From the NCBI RefSeq assembly GCF_900115545.1, contig NZ_FOWV01000001.1, forward strand, positions 248,001 to 312,000: a stretch of 64,000 nucleotides of DNA, given 5' to 3'. Within the stretch, counting starts at the first letter, position 1; every line of letters begins with the position of its first letter. Source of the stretch: Ralstonia sp. NFACC01 (GTDB taxonomy: Bacteria > Pseudomonadota > Gammaproteobacteria > Burkholderiales > Burkholderiaceae). The position numbers were made by a program, and so were the translations under genes. Below are positions 58,277-64,000 of this stretch, one piece after another. The notes under the pieces were generated by a model. The model searched no databases, had not been told where the DNA came from, and saw only the letters and a list, made by a program, of their open reading frames with translations.

Positions 58277-59578
58277 ATGACGCCGTCCGAAGTGAAAGCC
58301 ACCCTATCGTTTTCCGATGGCTCGCCCAGCGTCGAGCTGCCGATCTATAAGGGCACGGTTGGCCCGGACGTGATCGACATTCGCAAGCTGTACGGTCAGA
58401 CGGGCAAGTTCACGTACGACCCCGGCTTCATGTCGACCGCGTCGTGCAATTCCAAGATCACCTACATCGATGGTGACAAAGGTGAGCTGCTGTATCGCGG
58501 CTACGCCATCGACGATCTGGCCAGCAAGTGCGATTTCATGGAAATTTGCTACCTGCTGTTGAAGGGCGAGCTGCCCAACGCCAAGCAGAAGGAAGAGTTC
58601 AACCATGTGGTGACGAATCACACCATGGTGCACGAACAGATGCAGTTCTTCCTGCGCGGTTTCCGTCGTGACGCTCATCCGATGGCCGTGCTGACGGGCC
58701 TGGTTGGCGCCATGAGCGCGTTCTATCCGGACGCTGCCAACATCAACGACCCGCGCGAGCGCGAAATCTCGCAGATTCGCCTGATCGCCAAGCTGCCGAC
58801 GCTGGTGGCCATGGCATACAAGTACAACATCGGCCAGCCGCTCATCTATCCGCAGAACAACCTGTCGTACACCGGCAACTTCATGCGCATGATGTTTGCC
58901 ACACCGTGCGAAGACTACAAGGTGAATCCGGTGCTGGAAAAGGCACTGGACCGCATCTTCATCCTGCACGCGGATCACGAACAGAATGCGTCGACGTCGA
59001 CGGTGCGTCTGGCGGGTTCGTCGGGTACCAACCCGATCGCTGCCATTGCCGCCGGTATCGCTTGCCTGTGGGGCCCGGCGCACGGCGGCGCGAACGAAGC
59101 TGCGCTGAACATGCTGGAAGAAATCGGTACCGTCGACAAGGTGCCCGAGTTCATCAAGCAGGTGAAGGACAAGAACAGCGGCGTGCGCCTGATGGGCTTT
59201 GGCCACCGCGTGTACAAGAACTACGATCCGCGCGCGAAGCTGATGCGCGAAACCTGCCACGAAGTGCTCGAAGAGCTGGGCCTGCACAATGACCCGCTGT
59301 TCAAGCTGGCCATGGAGCTGGAAAAGATCGCCCTGGAAGACGAGTACTTCGTCAGCCGCAAGCTGTACCCGAACGTCGACTTCTACTCGGGCATCGTTCA
59401 GCGCGCGCTGGGCATCCCCACCTCGATGTTCACTTGCATTTTCGCGCTGGCTCGCTCGGTGGGCTGGATTTCGCAATGGGAAGAGATGATCACCGATCCG
59501 GAATACAAGATCGGCCGCCCGCGCCAACTGTTCAACGGCGCCGCCACCCGCGAAGTGCCGTCGATCGACAAGCGCTAA
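58277..59578 (+). CDS. gltA: Citrate synthase
   Basis: Condenses oxaloacetate with acetyl-CoA. The 433-residue hexameric type (type II) has [21 protein letters not shown] near residue 75, catalytic His in [15 protein letters not shown] near 237, the second in [15 protein letters not shown], and Asp in [18 protein letters not shown] precedes the start. A strong terminator follows. It closes the TCA block before leuCDB. Confidence 0.97.
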   Translation: MTPSEVKATLSFSDGSPSVELPIYKGTVGPDVIDIRKLYGQTGKFTYDPGFMSTASCNSKITYIDGDKGELLYRGYAIDDLASKCDFMEICYLLLKGELPNAKQKEEFNHVVTNHTMVHEQMQFFLRGFRRDAHPMAVLTGLVGAMSAFYPDAANINDPREREISQIRLIAKLPTLVAMAYKYNIGQPLIYPQNNLSYTGNFMRMMFATPCEDYKVNPVLEKALDRIFILHADHEQNASTSTVRLAGSSGTNPIAAIAAGIACLWGPAHGGANEAALNMLEEIGTVDKVPEFIKQVKDKNSGVRLMGFGHRVYKNYDPRAKLMRETCHEVLEELGLHNDPLFKLAMELEKIALEDEYFVSRKLYPNVDFYSGIVQRALGIPTSMFTCIFALARSVGWISQWEEMITDPEYKIGRPRQLFNGAATREVPSIDKR

Positions 59579-59600
59579 GCCAAGCTGTTCGCCTTGCAGA

Positions 59601-59631
59601 AACCCCGCCCGGGAAACCGGCGGGGTTTTTT
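59601..59631 (+). terminator. Terminator of gltA
   Basis: AACCCCGCC (59601-59609), a nine-base loop and GGCGGGGTT (59619-59627) are followed by T-run TTTT. It is 22 bases beyond the stop. Confidence 0.93.
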
Positions 59632-59701
59632 GTTGCGCGCCGCTTGAGGTGCCCGGAAAGGGCCTTCGCGAAATGGCGAAACCCCCTTTCGTCAGTCACG
59701 T

Positions 59702-59720
59702 CCGGTGCCCAATGCACCGG
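59702..59720 (+). other. Hairpin upstream of leuC
   Basis: CCGGTGC (59702-59708), loop CCAAT and GCACCGG (59714-59720) form a 7-bp stem. CATAAT (59725-59730) is a possible -10 just downstream. No leader peptide rich in Leu codons was seen, so a classical attenuator is not supported. Confidence 0.4.
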
Positions 59721-59804
59721 GTGGCATAATCGATCACTCCCCACGAAACTGCTCGCGCAGCGGCCCAGAATTTCAAAATGGGTGCGTTGTGCACGGATCG
59801 CATC

Positions 59805-61214
59805 ATGGCCAAGACGCTCTACGACAAACTTTGGGACGATCACGTCGTTCATACCGAAGAAGACGGCACGACTGTCCTCTACATCGATCGTCAACTGCTG
59901 CACGAAGTGACGAGCCCGCAGGCCTTCGAGGGCCTGAAGTTGGCCGAGCGCCCGGTGTGGCGCATCAGCGCCAACCTGGCTGTGTCGGACCACAACGTGC
60001 CGACCACCGACCGCTCGCACGGCATTGCCGATCCGGTTTCCAAGCTCCAGGTCGATACGCTTGACGCCAACTGCGACAGCTATGGCATCACACAATTCAA
60101 GATGAACGACAAGCGTCAGGGCATCGTGCACGTGATCGGGCCGGAGCAGGGCGCGACGCTGCCGGGCATGACAGTGGTCTGCGGTGATTCGCACACCAGC
60201 ACGCACGGCGCATTCGGCGCGCTCGCGCACGGCATCGGCACGTCGGAAGTCGAGCATGTGCTGGCCACGCAAACGCTGCTCGCCAAGAAGAGCAAGAACA
60301 TGCTCGTGAAGGTGGAAGGCACGCTGCCGCGTGGCTGCACGGCCAAGGACATCGTGCTCGCCATCATCGGCAAGATCGGCACCGCAGGCGGTACGGGCTA
60401 CGCCATGGAGTTCGGCGGTTCGGCGATTCGCGCGCTGTCGATGGAAGGCCGCATGACGGTGTGCAACATGGCAATCGAAGGCGGCGCTCGCGCTGGTATG
60501 GTCGCCGTGGATGATGTCACGCTGGAATACATCAAGGGTCGTCCGTTCGCGCCACAGGGCGTGGAATGGGATCAGGCCGTGACGTACTGGCGCACGCTGC
60601 ATTCCGATGAAGGTGCGCATTTCGATCACGTGGTCGAGTTGCGTGCTGAAGAGATCCGTCCGCAGGTGAGCTGGGGCACGTCACCGGAAATGGTGGTCAG
60701 CATTGAAGACCGCGTGCCGGATCCCGACAAGGAGAAAGACCCGAACAAGCGCAACGCCATGGAGCGCGCGCTCGAATATATGGGTCTGCAGCCGAACGTC
60801 GCCATCAGCGACATCAACATCGACAAGGTGTTCATCGGCTCCTGCACCAACAGCCGCATCGAAGACATGCGCGCTGCCGCGTGGGTCGTGCAGAAGCTCG
60901 GCAAGCGCATTGCCTCGAACGTGAAGCTGGCGATGGTCGTGCCGGGCTCGGGCCTCGTGAAGGAGCAGGCCGAGCGCGAAGGGCTCGACAAGATCTTCAA
61001 GGCGGCTGGCTTTGAATGGCGCGAGCCGGGCTGCTCGATGTGTCTCGCAATGAACGCCGACCGCCTCGACCCGGGCGAGCGCTGCGCATCCACGTCCAAC
61101 CGCAACTTCGAAGGCCGTCAGGGCGCGGGTGGCCGCACCCATCTGGTAAGCCCGGCGATGGCCGCAGCGGCCGCGCTGGAAGGCCACTTCGTTGACGTGC
61201 GCAAGCTCGCTTGA
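59805..61214 (+). CDS. leuC: 3-Isopropylmalate dehydratase large subunit
   Basis: Aconitase-family subunit for leucine biosynthesis, 469 residues. [4Fe-4S] ligands are in [13 protein letters not shown] near residue 345 and GCSMCLAMN near 408. [19 protein letters not shown] is near residue 128. ATG 59805 ([10 protein letters not shown]) matches the family start; an upstream ATG at 59778 adds nine residues and is disfavoured. leuD follows after 23 bases. Confidence 0.96.
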   Translation: MAKTLYDKLWDDHVVHTEEDGTTVLYIDRQLLHEVTSPQAFEGLKLAERPVWRISANLAVSDHNVPTTDRSHGIADPVSKLQVDTLDANCDSYGITQFKMNDKRQGIVHVIGPEQGATLPGMTVVCGDSHTSTHGAFGALAHGIGTSEVEHVLATQTLLAKKSKNMLVKVEGTLPRGCTAKDIVLAIIGKIGTAGGTGYAMEFGGSAIRALSMEGRMTVCNMAIEGGARAGMVAVDDVTLEYIKGRPFAPQGVEWDQAVTYWRTLHSDEGAHFDHVVELRAEEIRPQVSWGTSPEMVVSIEDRVPDPDKEKDPNKRNAMERALEYMGLQPNVAISDINIDKVFIGSCTNSRIEDMRAAAWVVQKLGKRIASNVKLAMVVPGSGLVKEQAEREGLDKIFKAAGFEWREPGCSMCLAMNADRLDPGERCASTSNRNFEGRQGAGGRTHLVSPAMAAAAALEGHFVDVRKLA

Positions 61215-61237
61215 GCGGCAGGATAGAGAGAGCAATC

Positions 61238-61888
61238 ATGGAACAATTCACCATCCACACCGGCCTCGTGGCCCCGCTCGACCGCGAGAACGTCGACACC
61301 GACGCCATCATCCCGAAGCAATTCCTCAAGTCGATCAAGCGCACCGGCTTTGGCCCGAACCTGTTCGACGAGTGGCGCTACAAGGATGTCGGCGAGCCTG
61401 GCCAGGACAACAGCAAGCGTCCGCTGAACCCGGACTTCGTGCTGAACCAGCCGCGTTACAAGGGCGCCTCCGTGTTGCTGGCGCGCAAGAACTTCGGCTG
61501 CGGCAGCTCGCGTGAACATGCGCCGTGGGCGCTGCAGCAGTACGGCTTTCGCGCCATCATCGCGCCGAGCTTTGCCGACATTTTCTTCAACAACTGCTTC
61601 AAGAACGGCCTGCTGCCGATCGTGCTGACGGAGTCGCAAGTCGACCATCTGTTCAACGAAACGCAAGCCTTTACGGGCTACCAGCTGACCGTCGATCTGG
61701 ACAAGCAGGTCGTCGTCACGCCGGGCGGTACGGCGTATCCGTTCGACATCACGGCGTTCCGCAAATACTGCCTGCTGAACGGCTTCGACGACATCGGTCT
61801 GACCCTGCGCTACGCCGACCAGATCAAGGCTTACGAAGCGCAGCGCCTGGCCAAGATGCCGTGGCTCGCGCACAAGCTCGTCGGCTGA
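61238..61888 (+). CDS. leuD: 3-Isopropylmalate dehydratase small subunit
   Basis: Swivel-domain partner of LeuC, 216 residues. It begins [20 protein letters not shown], with IIPKQFLK next, and holds the substrate-binding [14 protein letters not shown] near residue 90. ATG 61238 is used because it gives the family N-terminus; the sequence GGATAGAGAGAG precedes it. Overlaps nothing and is followed by leuB after 33 bases. Confidence 0.96.
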   Translation: MEQFTIHTGLVAPLDRENVDTDAIIPKQFLKSIKRTGFGPNLFDEWRYKDVGEPGQDNSKRPLNPDFVLNQPRYKGASVLLARKNFGCGSSREHAPWALQQYGFRAIIAPSFADIFFNNCFKNGLLPIVLTESQVDHLFNETQAFTGYQLTVDLDKQVVVTPGGTAYPFDITAFRKYCLLNGFDDIGLTLRYADQIKAYEAQRLAKMPWLAHKLVG

Positions 61889-61921
61889 GCTGACGCTAGA
61901 ACAACAAGGACAACCAAACAC

Positions 61922-62992
61922 ATGACCAAGATTGCAGTGTTGCCGGGTGACGGCATTGGCAAGGAAATCGTCGCCGAGGCCGTGAAGGTGCTCAAGGTAC
62001 TGGGCGAGCCGTTCGAGATGGAATTCGCCCCCGTGGGCGGCGCAGGCTACGAAGCCAAGGGCCATCCGCTGCCCGAAGATACGCTCAAGCTTGCCAAGGA
62101 GGCTGATGCCATCCTGTTCGGTGCCGTGGGCGACTGGAAGTACGACACGCTGGCGCGCGAACTGCGCCCCGAGCAGGCCATCCTCGGCTTGCGCAAGCAT
62201 CTGCAGCTGTTCGCCAATTTCCGTCCTGCGATCTGCTATCCGGAGCTGGCCGGTGCATCGAGCCTGAAGCCCGAGATCGTCTCCGGCCTCGACATCCTGA
62301 TCGTGCGCGAACTGACCGGCGACATCTACTTCGGCCAGCCGCGCGGCGTGCGTTCGGCCCCGGACGGCGCGTTCGCCGGTGCACGCGAAGGATTCGACAC
62401 CATGCGCTACGCCGAGCCAGAAATCCGCCGCATCGCGCACGTCGCCTTCCAGGCTGCCGCCAAGCGCGGCAAGAAACTGTGCAGCGTCGACAAGGCCAAC
62501 GTGCTCGAGACGTTCCAGTTCTGGAAGGACATCGTCACCGATGTGCACAAGGAGTATCCGGAAGTCGAGCTGTCGCACATGTATGTCGACAACGCGGCCA
62601 TGCAGCTCGTCAAGGCGCCGAAGAACTTCGACGTGATCGTCACCGGCAACATGTTCGGCGACATCCTCTCGGATGAGGCAGCCATGCTGACCGGCTCGAT
62701 CGGCATGCTGCCGTCGGCGTCGCTCGACGCGAACAACAAAGGCTTGTATGAGCCGTCGCACGGTTCTGCGCCGGACATCGCGGGCAAGGGCGTTGCCAAC
62801 CCGCTGGCGACGATCCTGTCGGCGGCGATGATGCTGCGCTATTCGCTGAACAAGGCCGAGCAGGCTGATCGCATCGAAACGGCTGTCAAGAAGGTGCTGG
62901 CACAGGGCTACCGGACCGGCGACATCCTGACGCCGGGCTGCAAGCAAGTCGGCACTGTGGAGATGGGCGACGCGGTGGTCGCTGCCTTGTAA
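61922..62992 (+). CDS. leuB: 3-Isopropylmalate dehydrogenase
   Basis: NAD-dependent oxidative decarboxylation in leucine biosynthesis, 356 residues. [15 protein letters not shown] opens the protein. Substrate and metal residues are in [40 protein letters not shown] and [24 protein letters not shown] precedes the start. It completes leuCDB. Confidence 0.97.
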   Translation: MTKIAVLPGDGIGKEIVAEAVKVLKVLGEPFEMEFAPVGGAGYEAKGHPLPEDTLKLAKEADAILFGAVGDWKYDTLARELRPEQAILGLRKHLQLFANFRPAICYPELAGASSLKPEIVSGLDILIVRELTGDIYFGQPRGVRSAPDGAFAGAREGFDTMRYAEPEIRRIAHVAFQAAAKRGKKLCSVDKANVLETFQFWKDIVTDVHKEYPEVELSHMYVDNAAMQLVKAPKNFDVIVTGNMFGDILSDEAAMLTGSIGMLPSASLDANNKGLYEPSHGSAPDIAGKGVANPLATILSAAMMLRYSLNKAEQADRIETAVKKVLAQGYRTGDILTPGCKQVGTVEMGDAVVAAL

Positions 62993-63332
62993 ATCAAAAC
63001 GTGCGTTGCGGTGCCGTCACATGCGGCGCCGCAATCGTCATTTTTTCGGCGGACACATGTTGCAGTGCATTGTGCGACCGCCAAATCGTGTATATTTTTG
63101 CAGATGATCTCGATCGCGCTCCCCGTCCTCGTACTGGGCATTCTGGGCACCCTGGCTATCGCCGCCAAGGGCACTGCCGCGCGCGCTCGCATGACGCCTG
63201 TCGAGATTCGCACGACCACGAAAGTCATTACCAAAAAAACGATCTCGTAGATCGTCCGTCGTGTCCGTTCGCCTTCCCCGCGCGGTCACGCCGGGCGACC
63301 GAGGCGGGGAAAATCACTAGAGGTTCACAATC
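62993..63332. other. leuB-asd intergenic region
   Basis: 340 bases with one possible 48-residue frame (63104-63250) and a nested stem upstream of asd. TTCCCCGC (63274-63281) pairs with GCGGGGAA (63304-63311), and CGGTC (63283-63287) pairs with GACCG (63297-63301). TATATT at 63091-63096 could serve as a -10. No riboswitch that I can name was recognised. Confidence 0.5.
63104..63250 (+). CDS. Possible 48-residue membrane peptide
   Basis: A short frame starting at ATG 63104 encodes one hydrophobic helix (residues about 2-21, ISIALPVLVLGILGTLAIAA) followed by a basic, Thr-rich tail (TTTKVITKKTIS). TATATTTTTG lies just upstream and there is no ribosome site, so a leaderless transcript would be needed. 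No family recognised. It may be chance. Confidence 0.3.
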   Translation: MISIALPVLVLGILGTLAIAAKGTAARARMTPVEIRTTTKVITKKTIS

Positions 63333-64000
63333 ATGAAGGTAGGTCTCGTCGGTTGGCGCGGCATGGTTGGCAGCGTGCTGATGCAGCGCATGCAGGAAGA
63401 AAAGGATTTCGACCTGATCGACACGGTGTTTTTTAGCACCAGCAACGCCGGCGGTAAGGCGCCCGCATTCGCCAAGACGGATGCGCCCCTGGCTGACGCC
63501 AACGACATCGAAGCGCTCAAGGCATGCGACACGATCATCACGTGCCAGGGTGGCGACTACACCACCGAAGTCTTCCCGAAGCTGCGCGCCGCGGGCTGGC
63601 ACGGCTACTGGATCGACGCCGCTTCGACGCTCCGCATGGAAGATGACGCCGTGATCGTGCTGGACCCGGTCAACCTGTCGCTCATTAAGAATGCGGTGGC
63701 GGCCGGCACCAAGAATTTCATCGGCGGCAACTGTACCAACTCGATTCTGCTGATGGGCGTGGGCGGCCTGTTCCGCGAAGGCCTGGTCGAATGGGTCAGC
63801 TCGATGACCTATCAGGCAGCTTCGGGCGGTGGCGCAAACCACATGCGCGAACTGCTCAAGGGCATGGGCGTGATCCATAGCGCCGTGGCCGATGAACTGG
63901 CCAATCCGGCGTCCGCCATCCTGGACATCGATCGCAAGGTTGCCAAGACCATCCGCGAGGACGTGCCGACCGAATTCTTCCCGGCCCCGCTGGCGGGCGG
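63333..64000 (+). CDS. asd: Aspartate-semialdehyde dehydrogenase (3' truncated)
   Basis: Reduces aspartyl phosphate to aspartate semialdehyde for lysine, threonine and methionine synthesis. The 222 visible residues begin [17 protein letters not shown], the NADP-binding loop. The catalytic Cys is in [11 protein letters not shown] near residue 135, and [15 protein letters not shown] follows. The frame is open to the window end, so the gene is cut. AGAGGTTC precedes the ATG. A leader with stem-loops separates it from leuB. Confidence 0.95.
   Translation, partial: MKVGLVGWRGMVGSVLMQRMQEEKDFDLIDTVFFSTSNAGGKAPAFAKTDAPLADANDIEALKACDTIITCQGGDYTTEVFPKLRAAGWHGYWIDAASTLRMEDDAVIVLDPVNLSLIKNAVAAGTKNFIGGNCTNSILLMGVGGLFREGLVEWVSSMTYQAASGGGANHMRELLKGMGVIHSAVADELANPASAILDIDRKVAKTIREDVPTEFFPAPLAG

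Noticed and set aside
59579-59804. Leucine leader peptide upstream of leuC
   Set aside because: No short frame rich in Leu codons was found next to the hairpin.

Overview
The window looks like chromosomal DNA of a Ralstonia-type betaproteobacterium (Burkholderiales). The evidence is high-GC coding sequence with strong GGC/CTG codon preference, nuoN followed by a DUF2818 gene, a DUF2863 gene, and the order mdh / gntR / sdhCDAB-sdhE-gltA / leuCDB-asd. It is gene-dense and largely core metabolism. I see no tRNA, rRNA, CRISPR array, prophage, insertion sequence or secretion system.

Region 1 (1-8.7 kb) is the 3' half of the complex I operon (nuoH partial, then nuoI-N), ending with DUF2818 and Nudix genes. 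Region 2 (8.7-12.8 kb) holds a DUF1178 gene, two adjacent acyl-CoA dehydrogenases and two MaoC-type hydratases, which look like a beta-oxidation module. Upstream is a promoter overlapped by a 12-bp inverted repeat. Region 3 (12.9-25.6 kb) is a complete urea system: ABC transporter urtABCDE behind a consensus sigma-54 promoter with NtrC-like sites, then ureD, ureA, ureJ, ureB, ureC and ureE, ureF, ureG. A 764-bp non-coding insertion between ureC and ureE carries a nested palindromic element and a 7 x 21-bp tandem repeat.

Region 4 (25.6-37.7 kb) is accessory lipid and stress metabolism: a methyltransferase-like membrane protein, two GSTs, an ACAD10/11-like acyl-CoA dehydrogenase, a thioesterase, two LysR regulators, and an SDR plus VOC pair. 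It also has a four-gene minus-strand operon (3-hydroxyacyl-CoA dehydrogenase, enoyl-CoA hydratase/isomerase, histidine phosphatase, APH-type kinase). The kinase and dehydrogenase resemble the two halves of animal ACAD10/11, so a hydroxyacyl-CoA route is a reasonable hypothesis. Region 5 (37.7-46 kb) has an aminotransferase, an orphan PIN protein, yaaA, an M14 carboxypeptidase, a lipoprotein with a histone-H1-like tail, an orphan peptide-type binding protein, DUF2863 and a small membrane protein.

Region 6 (46-64 kb) is central carbon metabolism: acnA, a lysozyme-inhibitor-like protein, prpB, a CitE-like lyase, mdh, a GntR regulator with a 16-bp palindrome in the mdh/gntR gap, sdhCDAB-sdhE, gltA, leuCDB and the start of asd. 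I found no obviously new defence or mobile system. The best leads are the composite repeat inside the urease operon, the split ACAD11-like pathway, two related operator-like palindromes near fatty-acid genes, and an SDR lacking its catalytic Tyr/Lys.
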